64,000 nucleotides of DNA from NCBI RefSeq assembly GCF_039539345.1, contig NZ_BAABCY010000007.1, forward strand, positions 20,026 through 84,025, in the 5' to 3' direction. A program made the translations under genes and the position numbers. Below are positions 52,481 through 62,401 of the stretch, in pieces (the stretch's first letter is position 1; each line of letters begins with the position of its first letter). A model generated the notes under the pieces. It saw only the letters and a list, made by a program, of their open reading frames with translations. It searched no databases and was not told where the DNA came from. Origin of the DNA: Snuella lapsa (GTDB lineage: Bacteria > Bacteroidota > Bacteroidia > Flavobacteriales > Flavobacteriaceae).

Positions 52481-53128
52481 TTAATCGAGTTTATTGATAT
52501 AGTAATCTTTGTATTTATCGGCGTCAAAGTTAAATAGGCTTTTCGATATTGGCTCATTTGTTTTAAAAGAATTGACCGTAAGTGTAGTTTTTGTACCGTT
52601 TTTACCTATTTGTATTAAGTTGTATATGTGTTTTGTTTGTACATCTACACCTAAAAGAATATGTTTTATTTCAGAATTTGAATCAATTGGCGTTAATTTT
52701 ACATATTGTATTTTTCTGCCTTTAACATTTTGTTCAATATCTAAATTGTAGGTGTAGCCATCTTCATAAAAAGATAGCATTTTACTGGGTGTAATACTGT
52801 CCTCTTCGTTGTCACTTTCTGAAGAAATGGTTACTTCTTCGTCTTCTGGGCTGATATTGTATAAGGTTTGTCCATTAAAAAGTCTAGTGATACCAAGAAT
52901 GTTTAATTTGTATTTGTCGCCTTGTAAGATGACGTCACCACGAGTCTCTTGTTTAATATTTTCTGAAGTATTCTCCAGTATATACTTGAAGTCTATGGCT
53001 ATGTTATCATAGCTTTTTACTTTATCAGAAACTTCGTTTAAAAGGGCTTTGCCCTTGTTTTGGGAAAAAGCAGTAAAGGTTAATGTGAAAAATAATATAG
53101 TAATAAAGGTTCTCATTGTTTTCTTCAA
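52481..53128 (-). CDS. lolA: Outer membrane lipoprotein carrier LolA-like
   Basis: 215 aa with signal peptide (FTAFSQ). The LolA-type unclosed barrel pattern is visible: KVKSYDNIAIDFKYILENTSE, GDVILQGDKYKLNILG, RLFNGQTLYNISPEDEEVTI, MLSFYEDGYTYNLD. It carries lipoproteins through the periplasm. It starts directly after ftsK (1 bp apart), forming the common flavobacterial pair. Confidence 0.88.
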   Translation of the reverse strand: MKKTMRTFITILFFTLTFTAFSQNKGKALLNEVSDKVKSYDNIAIDFKYILENTSENIKQETRGDVILQGDKYKLNILGITRLFNGQTLYNISPEDEEVTISSESDNEEDSITPSKMLSFYEDGYTYNLDIEQNVKGRKIQYVKLTPIDSNSEIKHILLGVDVQTKHIYNLIQIGKNGTKTTLTVNSFKTNEPISKSLFNFDADKYKDYYINKLD

Positions 53129-55522
53129 TTATATTTCGTTTTCTAAAAGCTGTTCTAGAGCAGCTAAATCTGTTACTAAAACCTGACGGGCTTTACTACC
53201 TTCAAAGGGGCCTACAATCCCAGCGGCTTCTAATTGGTCTATTAATCGCCCGGCTCGATTATATCCTAATTTTAGCTTACGCTGTAATAAGGAAGCAGAG
53301 CCCTGTTGGGCTGTTACAATTACAACGGCGGCCTCTTTAAATAGCTTGTCCCTATCTGAGATTTCTACATCAAGACTTGTGCCATTTTCTTCTCCAACGT
53401 ACTCTGGTAATAGATAAGCATCGGGATATGCTTTTTGGGAGCCAATATAGTCTGTAATCTTTTCAACTTCTGGGGTATCCACAAAAGCACATTGTACACG
53501 AATAACGTCATTGCCTTGGGTGAACAGCATATCACCACGACCTATTAACTGGTCAGCACCAGAGCCATCCAAAATGGTTCTGGAATCTATTTTTGAAGTT
53601 ACACGAAAAGCAATACGTGCCGGGAAGTTGGCCTTGATAATACCCGTAATAACATTCACCGATGGACGCTGCGTGGCAATGATTAAATGGATGCCGATAG
53701 CACGTGCCAATTGGGCTAAACGCGCAATAGGTGTTTCTACTTCTTTTCCAGCGGTCATAATCAAATCGGCAAATTCATCAACTACCAAAACAATGTAAGG
53801 TAAAAACTGATGGCCATCATTAGGATTTAGTTTTCGAGCCTTGAATTTCGCGTTGTATTCGGCTATGTTTCGACACATAGCATTTTTAAGCAGCTCATAG
53901 CGATTATCCATTTCGATACAAAGCGAATTCAATGTGTTGATAACCTTGGTGTTATCTGTTATGATAGCATCTTCACTATCTGGTAATTTAGCTAAGTAAT
54001 GGCGTTCAATTTTGTTGAATAAAGTGAGTTCTACTTTTTTGGGATCTACTAAAATGAACTTTACTTCAGCCGGGTGCTTTTTGTACAAAAGTGATGTTAA
54101 TACCGCATTCAATCCAACCGATTTCCCCTGTCCTGTGGCACCTGCCATAAGCAAGTGGGGCATTTTGGCGAGATCGACAACAAAAGTTTCGTTGCTAATG
54201 GTTTTTCCCAAAGCTATGGGTAATTGCATTTCGGAATTTTGAAACTTTTTAGAAGCTATTACCGAGCGCATGGAAACAATGGTCGAATTTTTATTGGGCA
54301 CTTCAATACCAATAGTGCCTTTACCAGGAATAGGAGCAATAATACGTATGCCTAATGCGGCAAGTGATAAGGCAATATCATCTTCTAAATTTTTAATTTT
54401 TGATATGCGAATCCCTGCATCAGGAACAATTTCGTAAAGTGTAACCGTTGGGCCAATGGTTGCTTTTATGCTTGCAATACCAATTTTATAATTGTTAAGG
54501 GTCTCTACAATTTTGTTTTTGTTCTCCTCTAGTTCTTCTTGATTAATAGTAATACCTTCGGTATCGTATTTCTTTAGAAGCTCAAGTGGTGGGAATTGGT
54601 ATTTGGCGAGTTCTAAAGTGGGATCGAATAAGCCAAAATCTTCAACTAGTTTATTGGAAAGGTTATCTGTTTCGGAAAGTTCTTCTGCAACTTGCTCTAC
54701 TTCTATTTTCAGTTCAGATGTATCACCATCGATAGCTTCTTCTTCTTTTTGGGAAACATTAACCTCAAATGTTGTTGGTTCTTGTTTGGAAGTTTCTTTA
54801 ACAATTGGATCATCATTATCTAAAGGGATTTCGAATGCAGATTTAATAGCTTCAGCTTCTTCGGTTAGGTTGTTGTCGAACGCTACGGTAAGGTCTTCTT
54901 CTATGTCCGACAGTTCATTTTTAATGTTCTTTCTCGCAGATGAAAATAAGTTTGTAATACTTTGAAATGTTACTTTAAAGCGTATTGCTAGGTAACTTAT
55001 CAAAGCAAATAATAATAGGAGTGAGGTTCCAATTTTTCCTATATAGTCTTGTAAGAATACATTAATTTCAAAACCTACCGAGCCACTAAGCGTACCGTTG
55101 ATATTGCCAAAGAAACCAAAAAAGACAGATAGCCATAGCATTACTAAAAGACCCCAAAACCAATGTTTTCTTAATTTGGCTTTATTGCTGTTAGTGAGTA
55201 CAAATATGCCTGTTAGGGCTGTTAGGCCAGAAAGTATAAATGCAGCGATACCAAAACCCTGTTGTATAAAAAAATAGCTTAACCAGGCACCACTTTTACT
55301 AAGCCAATTTTTGGCTTTTACACCTCTGGAGGTAAATTCGTTTAGGGTACTTTGGTCAGCATTGCCAGTAAACAAATGGGATATAAATGCTATACATAAA
55401 AGTAAGCCAAAAAGTACTAAAAAGCTCCCAACAACTAACTTTTGCTGGTTGGATAGCTTAAAACTTGGGATTCTTAATTTTTTTCTAGGTGTTTTTTTAG
55501 CCTTGGTCTTTTGTTTTGCCAT
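53129..55522 (-). CDS. ftsK: DNA translocase FtsK
   Basis: 797 aa. Four N-terminal membrane helices (about 30-175), an acidic linker (about 190-300), then the motor: Walker A AGATGQGKSVG near residues 455-465, Walker B YIVLVVDEFADLI, THLIIATQRPSV-type motif, and the C-terminal gamma winged-helix (GSASLLQRKLKLGYNRAGRLID). It pumps chromosome dimers to dif at division. The head of the ftsK-lolA pair, with a TATTTTTG element at 55542-55549 (minus). Confidence 0.97.
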   Translation of the reverse strand: MAKQKTKAKKTPRKKLRIPSFKLSNQQKLVVGSFLVLFGLLLCIAFISHLFTGNADQSTLNEFTSRGVKAKNWLSKSGAWLSYFFIQQGFGIAAFILSGLTALTGIFVLTNSNKAKLRKHWFWGLLVMLWLSVFFGFFGNINGTLSGSVGFEINVFLQDYIGKIGTSLLLLFALISYLAIRFKVTFQSITNLFSSARKNIKNELSDIEEDLTVAFDNNLTEEAEAIKSAFEIPLDNDDPIVKETSKQEPTTFEVNVSQKEEEAIDGDTSELKIEVEQVAEELSETDNLSNKLVEDFGLFDPTLELAKYQFPPLELLKKYDTEGITINQEELEENKNKIVETLNNYKIGIASIKATIGPTVTLYEIVPDAGIRISKIKNLEDDIALSLAALGIRIIAPIPGKGTIGIEVPNKNSTIVSMRSVIASKKFQNSEMQLPIALGKTISNETFVVDLAKMPHLLMAGATGQGKSVGLNAVLTSLLYKKHPAEVKFILVDPKKVELTLFNKIERHYLAKLPDSEDAIITDNTKVINTLNSLCIEMDNRYELLKNAMCRNIAEYNAKFKARKLNPNDGHQFLPYIVLVVDEFADLIMTAGKEVETPIARLAQLARAIGIHLIIATQRPSVNVITGIIKANFPARIAFRVTSKIDSRTILDGSGADQLIGRGDMLFTQGNDVIRVQCAFVDTPEVEKITDYIGSQKAYPDAYLLPEYVGEENGTSLDVEISDRDKLFKEAAVVIVTAQQGSASLLQRKLKLGYNRAGRLIDQLEAAGIVGPFEGSKARQVLVTDLAALEQLLENEI

Positions 55523-55585
55523 TAATGCCTTTTAGTTTAAACAAAAATACAAATTACAAACGTTTATCCTAAGTGAAATAGTATT

Positions 55586-55954
55586 TTAAAAAATCTTGGG
55601 AATATAGATTATCAAGCCAATTATAATAGCAAAAAGCGCTGCTATAAAAACCGCTCCGGCAGCTATATCTTTTATAAAACCTATTTTGTTATGATGTTCG
55701 GGATGGATAAAATTTGCAATCTCCTCTATGGCCGTATTGATGCCTTCTACGCTCATAACAAGTCCTATAGCCAAGAGTTGAACAATCCATTCGTTAGCAG
55801 AAATATGATAAAAGAACCCTGCAGCAGTAACTAAAATTGCAATTGTAAATTGAATTTTAATACTGGCTTCGGTTTTTACAAGTAGAAAGGCTCCTTTAAA
55901 GGCATACCCGATACTTTTTAAGCGGTTGACAAAAAAGGAGTCTTTTTTTGACAT
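55586..55954 (-). CDS. dgkA: Diacylglycerol/undecaprenol kinase family protein
   Basis: 122 aa, three helices, with conserved ESIKIQFTIA-type and VEGINTAIEEIANFIHPEHHNKIGFIKDIAAGAVF motif (broken here into segments) containing the catalytic Glu and metal-binding Glu/Asp. Probably phosphorylates undecaprenol or diacylglycerol in the inner membrane. Followed in the same direction by ftsK. Confidence 0.9.
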   Translation of the reverse strand: MSKKDSFFVNRLKSIGYAFKGAFLLVKTEASIKIQFTIAILVTAAGFFYHISANEWIVQLLAIGLVMSVEGINTAIEEIANFIHPEHHNKIGFIKDIAAGAVFIAALFAIIIGLIIYIPKIF

Positions 55955-55968
55955 CTATTTGTAATGAA

Positions 55969-56469
55969 TTATTTTAATGCGTTTAAAGCAGATTCGTAGT
56001 CGGGTTCTGTAACAACATCGTAAACTTGTTCGGTGTGTAATACCTTGCTGTTTTCGTCCAATACGATAATGCATCTGGACAATAAACCTCTAATGGGGCC
56101 GTCAACATATTCCAAATTGTAGTTTTTTCCAAAATTACCGTTTCTAAAATCAGAGAGTACTTCTAAATTATCTATGCCCTCAGCTTCACAAAATCTGCCA
56201 TTGGCAAAAGGAAGGTCTTTAGATACGCATAAAATTTTAGTGTTTTCCAGTTTACTGGCTTCTTCATTGAACTTTCTGACAGAATTAGCACACGTGCCCG
56301 TATCTAAGCTATGGAAAATGTTTAAGATAACTTTAGATCCTTTATAGTCATTTAACGTTACGTCGGATAAATCTGTTTTTGTTAATTCAAAATCGGGAGC
56401 TATCGAACCTACCTCGGGAAGTGCTCCTATTGTATTTATTGGGTTGCCTTTTAATGATACTGTTGCCAT
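55969..56469 (-). CDS. tpx: Thiol peroxidase
   Basis: 166 aa. Atypical 2-Cys peroxiredoxin: SLDTGTCANSVRKFNEEA holds the peroxidatic Cys and FANGRFCEAEG the resolving Cys. PIRGLLSRCIIVLDEN carries the conserved Arg region. Periplasm targeting is absent, so a cytoplasmic peroxide scavenger. Located 14 bp before dgkA. Confidence 0.95.
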   Translation of the reverse strand: MATVSLKGNPINTIGALPEVGSIAPDFELTKTDLSDVTLNDYKGSKVILNIFHSLDTGTCANSVRKFNEEASKLENTKILCVSKDLPFANGRFCEAEGIDNLEVLSDFRNGNFGKNYNLEYVDGPIRGLLSRCIIVLDENSKVLHTEQVYDVVTEPDYESALNALK

Positions 56470-56551
56470 AATATTAAATTGTTTTAAAAATTTAAAAATA
56501 GGAATATTTAATCTTTTAAAGCCGTTTCTTATTTAAAAAAATACACAAATA

Positions 56552-56589
56552 AAAAACGCTTTGCTTAATTATTCAAGCAAAGCGTTTTT
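56552..56589. terminator. Bidirectional terminator
   Basis: 15-bp perfect stem AAAAACGCTTTGCTT / AAGCAAAGCGTTTTT, loop AATTATTC. It ends the peroxiredoxin-thioredoxin operon coming from the right and shields tpx. Confidence 0.92.
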
Positions 56590-56618
56590 ATTATTTGTTT
56601 AAAGTTGTAAAAGATGTC

Positions 56619-56876
56619 TTAGGAGTCAATAGAACCAAGTACCCGTTTCATAAAGCCGTTTAATGCTTCTTTTTTGGGAGTACCCTCTTTTATTGATTTA
56701 TGAACCTCTATAGCTCCATACATATTAGAAATAAGTTCGCCAATAACATCTAGTTCTTCGTCTTTAAGAGATGGTGCCTCGGTTAAATTTTCGAGGGTTT
56801 CGATGGCTTCTATTACAAAGTCCTCATCGTTATCTTCTATAAACTGAGTGAGATGCTTAATTACTGGTAACTTCAT
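56619..56876 (-). CDS. Conserved small hypothetical protein (DUF6952-like)
   Basis: 85 aa, soluble, acidic and helical (FIEDNDEDFVIEAIETLENL). Overlaps the thioredoxin gene by 20 bp and ends the operon. Such proteins are conserved next to thioredoxin/peroxiredoxin genes in Flavobacteriaceae, but the function is unknown. Confidence 0.7.
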   Translation of the reverse strand: MKLPVIKHLTQFIEDNDEDFVIEAIETLENLTEAPSLKDEELDVIGELISNMYGAIEVHKSIKEGTPKKEALNGFMKRVLGSIDS

Positions 56877-57168
56877 TTACTAATTCTTTTAAAACTTCGA
56901 ACTTATTGGTTTGAACCTGATTAACAAAAGCCCCATTTTTAAAAGTGGCAAATGTTGGCAAATTATCAACTCTTGCTAACTTTCTTGATTCAGGAAATTT
57001 TTCAGCATCAGCGATGATAAAAGTCGTGTCTTCATTCTCGGAAGCCAATTTTTTGAATTTAGGCTTCATTATCCTGCAATTCCCACACCAAGTTGCTGCA
57101 TATTGAACAACTACAGTACCATTGCTCTTTACAATATCTTGCAGGTTGTCTTGCGATAATTCTTGCAT
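56857..57168 (-). CDS. Thioredoxin family protein
   Basis: 103 aa, a single thioredoxin fold with active site AATWCGNCRIMKPKF (CGNC instead of CGPC) and cis-Pro in VDNLPTFATF. No signal peptide. It lies 12 bp after the peroxiredoxin gene, so it is the probable reductant for that enzyme. Confidence 0.9.
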   Translation of the reverse strand: MQELSQDNLQDIVKSNGTVVVQYAATWCGNCRIMKPKFKKLASENEDTTFIIADAEKFPESRKLARVDNLPTFATFKNGAFVNQVQTNKFEVLKELVNEVTSN

Positions 57169-57180
57169 GTTCTATAATTT

Positions 57181-57819
57181 TTAGTGAGATGCCAAGTAGT
57201 TTGCTACACCGTCTCTGTTAGCATTCATAGCGTCTTTACCTTCTTCCCAGTTAGCTGGACATACCTCTCCTTTTTCTTGAACGTGGGTTAAGGCGTCAAT
57301 AAGACGTAAAAACTCTTGAACATTTCTACCTAACGGCATGTTGTTAATGCTTTCGTGCTGTACAAGACCATCTTCGTCTATTAGGTAAGTTGCTCTGTAC
57401 GTTACATTGTCACCTTCTACTTGAACAGTGCCAGTTGCTTCATCGTAGGTTTCGTTTGTGATATCCAAAATACCTAGGACACTGGAAAGGTTTCTATTGC
57501 TATCAGCCAAAAGCGGGTAGGTTACACCTTCAATTCCTCCATTATCTTTAGACGTGTTTAACCAAGCAAAGTGAACTTCTGGAGTATCGCATGATGCTCC
57601 AATTACGATGGTGTTGCGTTTTTCAAATTCAGCTAAAGCAGCTTGAAAAGCATGTAATTCTGTTGGACAAACAAAAGTGAAATCTTTAGGATACCAGAAA
57701 AGTAAAACTTTTTTCTTGTTGTTAACTGCTTCTTCTAGAACGTTCACTTTAAAAGTGTCGCCCATTTCGTTCATTGCGTCAACGTTTAAATCTGGAAATT
57801 TTTTTCCTACTAATGCCAT
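57181..57819 (-). CDS. Peroxiredoxin (AhpC/TSA type, typical 2-Cys)
   Basis: 212 aa. Peroxidatic Cys in YPKDFTFVCPTELHAF, resolving Cys in EKGEVCPANWEEG, active-site Arg in NVTYRATYLID. Cytoplasmic peroxide reductase. First gene of an operon with thioredoxin and a small protein, with a TATATTTG promoter element 38 bp upstream. Confidence 0.95.
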   Translation of the reverse strand: MALVGKKFPDLNVDAMNEMGDTFKVNVLEEAVNNKKKVLLFWYPKDFTFVCPTELHAFQAALAEFEKRNTIVIGASCDTPEVHFAWLNTSKDNGGIEGVTYPLLADSNRNLSSVLGILDITNETYDEATGTVQVEGDNVTYRATYLIDEDGLVQHESINNMPLGRNVQEFLRLIDALTHVQEKGEVCPANWEEGKDAMNANRDGVANYLASH

Positions 57820-57857
57820 GTGTTTTTATATTTAATTGTTATTAATTTTCGACACCG

Positions 57858-57865
57858 CAAATATA
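57858..57865 (-). promoter_or_regulatory. Bacteroidota -7 element (TATATTTG, minus strand)
   Basis: TAnnTTTG located 38 bp before the peroxiredoxin ATG. Confidence 0.6.
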
Positions 57866-57960
57866 AAACACAAAGAAAGTTTTTAATACTATTTAAATTT
57901 TAATTTCTTATCGATATATAGAAATAAACTATATAGAATACTTAGAAGTATAATTATTAG

Positions 57961-59448
57961 TTATTTAGAGGTTAGCTGTTTAATTTTTATTGAAAAAGCA
58001 GCAAATAATAAAGTCATAAATGGGCTCAACCAATTAAATATTGCAAAGACGAAATAATCGGCAACAGGAACTCCCAATACACCAGATTGGTAAGCACCGC
58101 AAGTATTCCAAGGGACGAGTACACTGGTTACGGTACCGGAATCTTCTAGGGTTCTACTTAGGTTTTCGGGAGCTAAACCGCGATCCTCATATGCTTTTTT
58201 AAACATTTTACCGGGAACGACAATTGCCAAATATTGATCGGATGCTGTAACGTTTAAGGTAAGGCAACTAGCCACTGTACTTGTAAATAGTCCAAAGGTC
58301 GTGGTTGCCAGATTTAACAATGCCTGACTTATTCTGGAAAGGGCTCCGATGGCATCCATAACGCCACCAAAAACCATAGCACAAATAATTAACCAAATGG
58401 TGCCAAGCATACCGCTCATGCCTTTTCCAGATGCCGAAAACAAATCTTTCAAGGTTTCGTTTTCTGTTGCGATGCTAGTCTTTACAGTAATTGCATCCAT
58501 AATGCCTTTGTAAGCAGACCTAAAGGTGAGGCTATCTGCTTCTGCTATTTGCATGATAACTTGAGGTTGAAAGATAACAGCAAATAGGCCGCCCAGTAAA
58601 GTACCTATTAAGAGGGCTATTAGAGGCGATGTCTTTTTTACTATAAGCACGATTACTATTATTGGAACTAAGAATAGCCAAGGTGTAACATTAAAGGCTT
58701 TATTAATGTCATTTAGTAACTGGGATGTGTCTGCTACGCCAGTAGTGTCTTGAGCAAATCCTAAAAGAATAAATACAATTAAAGTTACGCTTATAGTAGG
58801 TATGGTAGTCAATGCCATGTATTTAATATGTGAAAAGAGTTCGCCTCCAGCCATGGCCGGAGCTAAATTTGTGGTGTCACTTAAAGGAGACATTTTATCT
58901 CCAAAGTAAGCACCAGATAAGATGGCGCCAGCTGTCATGCCAAGTGATACGCCCAAAGCTTCCCCAATACCTATTAAGGCTATTCCAACAGTAGCTGAGG
59001 TTGTCCAGCTACTTCCAGTAGCGACGGATATAATAGCACAAATAACAACACAGGCTCCCAAGAATATGGTAGGGTTTAAAATTTGTAAGCCATAATATAT
59101 CATAGAGGGGATAACGCCACTGATAAGCCAAGTACCTGCCAGAGCTCCTACCATTAATAAGATTAAAAGGGCACCGGTTGTTGATTTAACGTTTTCGGCT
59201 ACTTCATCAATCATTTGGGTAAATGATACTTTGTTATAAATACCAACAACAGCAGCTACTGCTGCACCAAGGAGCAATATAAATTGATTACTTCCGCTTA
59301 GGGCATCATCTCCATAAACAAAAACATTGTAGGCTAACATGCCTACTAGGGCAATTACGGGAATTAGTGCTTCCCATATATTTAATTCTTTATTTTCAAT
59401 AATGTTTTCGTCTTGTGGTTGCTTAGGAGTAATGTCTTGGCTATTCAT
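57961..59448 (-). CDS. nhaC: Na+/H+ antiporter NhaC family
   Basis: 495 aa with about 11-12 membrane helices. Typical NhaC features: GSSWTTSATVGIALIGIGEAL, ILSGAYFGDKMSPLSDTTNLAP and LEDSGTVTSVLVPWNTCGAY. Exchanges Na+ for H+ across the inner membrane, consistent with a marine life style. Monocistronic. Confidence 0.93.
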   Translation of the reverse strand: MNSQDITPKQPQDENIIENKELNIWEALIPVIALVGMLAYNVFVYGDDALSGSNQFILLLGAAVAAVVGIYNKVSFTQMIDEVAENVKSTTGALLILLMVGALAGTWLISGVIPSMIYYGLQILNPTIFLGACVVICAIISVATGSSWTTSATVGIALIGIGEALGVSLGMTAGAILSGAYFGDKMSPLSDTTNLAPAMAGGELFSHIKYMALTTIPTISVTLIVFILLGFAQDTTGVADTSQLLNDINKAFNVTPWLFLVPIIVIVLIVKKTSPLIALLIGTLLGGLFAVIFQPQVIMQIAEADSLTFRSAYKGIMDAITVKTSIATENETLKDLFSASGKGMSGMLGTIWLIICAMVFGGVMDAIGALSRISQALLNLATTTFGLFTSTVASCLTLNVTASDQYLAIVVPGKMFKKAYEDRGLAPENLSRTLEDSGTVTSVLVPWNTCGAYQSGVLGVPVADYFVFAIFNWLSPFMTLLFAAFSIKIKQLTSK

Positions 59449-59526
59449 AAATGAAAGAGTCGTTAAATGATTTAATCATGTAATGTTACGATTTTGATTA
59501 TTAATGTGCAAATACCATGACTTGTG

Positions 59527-59534
59527 TACATTTG
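59527..59534 (+). promoter_or_regulatory. Bacteroidota -7 element (TACATTTG)
   Basis: TAnnTTTG 22 bp before ATG 59556. It lies inside the longer reading from 59517 and so supports 59556 as the start. Confidence 0.6.
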
Positions 59535-59555
59535 TATTTTATATTAATTGAGATT

Positions 59556-60578
59556 ATGGATTCTTTAACCCAGATTGTACTTGGTGCTGCTTGTGGCGAA
59601 GCCGTTTTAGGAAAAAAAATAGGTAATAAAGCATTATTGTTTGGCGCCATAGGGGGGACTGTTCCAGATTTGGATGTGTATGTGGGCAACTTGTTGTATG
59701 GTAATGCTATTGACGCTATGCTTTTTCATAGGGGCTTTATGCATTCTGTTTTGTTTTCTGTTGTAGGAGCTTTCGGCTTTGGATGGTTAGCTCATAAGTT
59801 TTATAATTCGGGAAGGCGTTTAAATACAACAACGCAAAAAGATTGGATATGGATGTGCTTTCTGGCTCTATTTACGCATATTGTATTAGATTGTTTTACT
59901 CCTTATGGAACACAAATGTTTGTGCCTTTTTCCGAATCCAGAATAGCTTTTAATAATATTGCGGTGGTAGATCCTGTTTACACTTTACCGTTTTTGGTGT
60001 GTACGATTGTTTTAATGTTTTTTAAAAGAAACAGTAATAGGCGAGGTGTTTGGTTAAAGTTGGGTGTTGGAATAAGTACAGTGTATATGGTATTGACACT
60101 TTGCAATAAGTTGTACGTAAATTTTATTTTTAAGCAATCGCTAATTGAAAACAATATACCTTTTTCAAGATACAGCACGCAACCAGCTATATTTAATAAT
60201 GTATTGTGGTATGGTATAGCCGAAACGGATACAACTTATGCCATGGCAAATTATTCGTTGTTGGATACTAAAAATCGTTTTTTGGATTTTAAATATTTAC
60301 CCAAACAACGTGCCATTCAAGTTGCAAGATATAAGGATTTAAAGCGTTTAGTTAAGTTTAGTAATGGGTATTATAGCATCTATAAAGTAGGTGAAAAAAC
60401 ATATCAATATAATGATTATCGTTATCCCTTATTAGATAGCAACGACCCAAATTCTTCTGTATTTAGTTTACAGCTTTTTGAGGAAAACAACCGATTCAAT
60501 ATGAAACCTTTTGAGCCTAAATTTGATAACTTTAAAGTTATTATGCTAAAATTGTGGCAACGTATAAAAGGGATTTAG
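59556..60578 (+). CDS. YdjM/YbcI-like membrane-bound metal-dependent hydrolase
   Basis: 340 aa from ATG at 59556. N-terminal MDSLTQIVLGAACGEAVLG, then GTVPDLDVYV, FHRGFMHSVLFS and HIVLDCFTPYGTQ, the His/Asp motifs of the LexA-binding YdjM/YbcI family (DUF457). Four membrane helices, then a C-terminal soluble region. Substrate unknown. Confidence 0.88.
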   Translation: MDSLTQIVLGAACGEAVLGKKIGNKALLFGAIGGTVPDLDVYVGNLLYGNAIDAMLFHRGFMHSVLFSVVGAFGFGWLAHKFYNSGRRLNTTTQKDWIWMCFLALFTHIVLDCFTPYGTQMFVPFSESRIAFNNIAVVDPVYTLPFLVCTIVLMFFKRNSNRRGVWLKLGVGISTVYMVLTLCNKLYVNFIFKQSLIENNIPFSRYSTQPAIFNNVLWYGIAETDTTYAMANYSLLDTKNRFLDFKYLPKQRAIQVARYKDLKRLVKFSNGYYSIYKVGEKTYQYNDYRYPLLDSNDPNSSVFSLQLFEENNRFNMKPFEPKFDNFKVIMLKLWQRIKGI

Positions 60579-60581
60579 ATG

Positions 60582-61784
60582 TTAGGAAACTATATTAAGA
60601 ACTTCCATACACTGGTACATCATTTGGAAGGTACGTTCAATATCGGCATCCAGCCCTATAGAAAAGCGTATTAATCCGTCACTAAGTCCCATTGATTGTT
60701 GTTCTTCAAGCGGAATTTCGGATGATGTTGAGGTGCCTGGTGCACTAAACAAAGTTTTATAAAAACCAAGACTTACAGCCAGATAGCCCAAGTTTTTGTC
60801 CTGCATCATTTCCATGAGTTCATTTGCTTTTTCCAAAGATCCAACATCAATTGTTAGCATGCCCCCAAAGCCATATTGTGCATTCATCATACGTTTAAAT
60901 AGTTCATGTGAAGGGTGTGACTTTAGACCTGGATAGACTGTTTTTAAACCCTTAGTTTCAAATTTTTCGGCAAGATACATAGCATTTTTACTGTGCTGTT
61001 GCATTCTTATGTGTAAGGTTCTAAGGTTTTTTAAGATGGAAGCAGCTCTTAAGCTATCCATAGTTGGTCCGAGGAGCATAGATGCACCATCATTAACATT
61101 TCGTAAGGTGTCAATAAACTCTTGAGAACCACAAACAACCCCTCCAACGGTATCGCTTGAACCATTAATGAATTTGGTTAAACTATGTATTACAATATCG
61201 GCTCCAAGGATTGCTGGTGATATGGATAAGGGGGAAAACGTGTTGTCTACAACGAGTTTTAAGTTATGCTTTTTAGCAATAAAGGATAAACCTTTTATGT
61301 CTGCAACTTCTAATAGCGGATTGCTTACAGATTCACAATACAGAATCTTAGTATCTTTAGTAATAGCCCGTTCAACAGCTTCCAGCTTTGTAATATCAAC
61401 AAAAGACGTTTTGATGTTAAATTTTGGCGTAAAGTTTTTCAAAAATGCATAGGTACCCCCGTAAATCGTTCTACTCGAAACGATATGGTCACCAGCATTG
61501 CATAATTGCAAAATAACAGGTGTAATAGCTCCCATTCCAGAAGCAGATACATTAGCTGTTTCGGTGCCTTCCATGGCGGCTAAAGCTTCGCCTAGATATA
61601 GATTGGAAGGTGATGAGTGACGGGAGTATAGATAACAGCCGTCTGCATTGCCTTCAAAAGTATCGAACATTGTTTTGGCAGAGAGAAAGGTATAGGTCGA
61701 AGAATCTGAAATCGATGGATTGACTCCCCCGAATTCTCCAAAGTATTGTAAGTCCTGTATATTATTTGCGGGTTTAAAAGTCAT
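60582..61784 (-). CDS. Trans-sulfuration PLP enzyme (methionine gamma-lyase / cystathionine lyase type)
   Basis: 400 aa, Cys/Met metabolism PLP family. YLYSRHSSPS near the phosphate/substrate site, SASGMGAITPV, VVDNTFSPL with the pyridine Asp, and HSLTKFINGSSDTVGG with the Schiff-base Lys. Splits or forms C-S bonds in Met/Cys metabolism; the exact reaction cannot be told from sequence. Divergent from an Lrp/AsnC regulator, its probable controller. Confidence 0.88.
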   Translation of the reverse strand: MTFKPANNIQDLQYFGEFGGVNPSISDSSTYTFLSAKTMFDTFEGNADGCYLYSRHSSPSNLYLGEALAAMEGTETANVSASGMGAITPVILQLCNAGDHIVSSRTIYGGTYAFLKNFTPKFNIKTSFVDITKLEAVERAITKDTKILYCESVSNPLLEVADIKGLSFIAKKHNLKLVVDNTFSPLSISPAILGADIVIHSLTKFINGSSDTVGGVVCGSQEFIDTLRNVNDGASMLLGPTMDSLRAASILKNLRTLHIRMQQHSKNAMYLAEKFETKGLKTVYPGLKSHPSHELFKRMMNAQYGFGGMLTIDVGSLEKANELMEMMQDKNLGYLAVSLGFYKTLFSAPGTSTSSEIPLEEQQSMGLSDGLIRFSIGLDADIERTFQMMYQCMEVLNIVS

Positions 61785-61840
61785 TGTGGTAAAGTTTATT
61801 TTATAGCAAAATTAATTTTAAGTAAATAAAAAATCAATGA

Positions 61841-61848
61841 TATATTTG
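61841..61848 (+). promoter_or_regulatory. Bacteroidota -7 element (TATATTTG)
   Basis: TAnnTTTG in the divergent region between the lyase and the Lrp/AsnC gene, 95 bp before the regulator start. Confidence 0.45.
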
Positions 61849-61942
61849 TTTGTGTGAATATAAATCTATTTAATTTAATTTTTTTAGATATATTTATTGT
61901 TTGTAAAAGAAACAAGTGGGTTTTTAAGAAAATAAATCAATT

Positions 61943-62401
61943 ATGGTATTTGATGAAACAGATAAAAGATTATTGGCTTTATTACAGCAAGATTGTAAAC
62001 AAACCAATAAAGAGCTTTCTAATAAATTAAATTTGTCGGTTACAGCTGTATACGAGCGGATAAAGAAACTTGAAAAGGGTGGTGTTATAAGTAATTATGT
62101 TGCTTTAATTAATAAAGAAACCATCGATAAGTCTTTTATGGCATTTTGTCATATTAAGCTGATACAACATAGTAAAGATTTTGTTATGCGTTTTGAAAAG
62201 GAGGTGTCTACTATTGATGAGGTACTGGAGTGTTATCATATTAGTGGGGATTACGACTATTTGTTGAAGGTGATTGTAAAAGATATGGCATCGTTTCGTG
62301 AATTTATGGTTAAAAAACTAACGACGATTAACCATATTGGTAGTACCCATAGTATGTTTGTAATTAATGAAGTGAAGCATACTACAGCAATTACTGTGTG
62401 A
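61943..62401 (+). CDS. Lrp/AsnC family transcriptional regulator
   Basis: 152 aa. N-terminal HTH (DKRLLALLQQDCKQTNKELS, LNLSVTAVYERIKKLEKGGVI) and C-terminal RAM/AsnC ligand domain (VLECYHISGDYDYLLKVIV). Binds amino acids to sense their level. Divergent from the Cys/Met enzyme, so it likely controls that gene. Its stop overlaps the next start (ATG-like overlap of 4 bp). Confidence 0.93.
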   Translation: MVFDETDKRLLALLQQDCKQTNKELSNKLNLSVTAVYERIKKLEKGGVISNYVALINKETIDKSFMAFCHIKLIQHSKDFVMRFEKEVSTIDEVLECYHISGDYDYLLKVIVKDMASFREFMVKKLTTINHIGSTHSMFVINEVKHTTAITV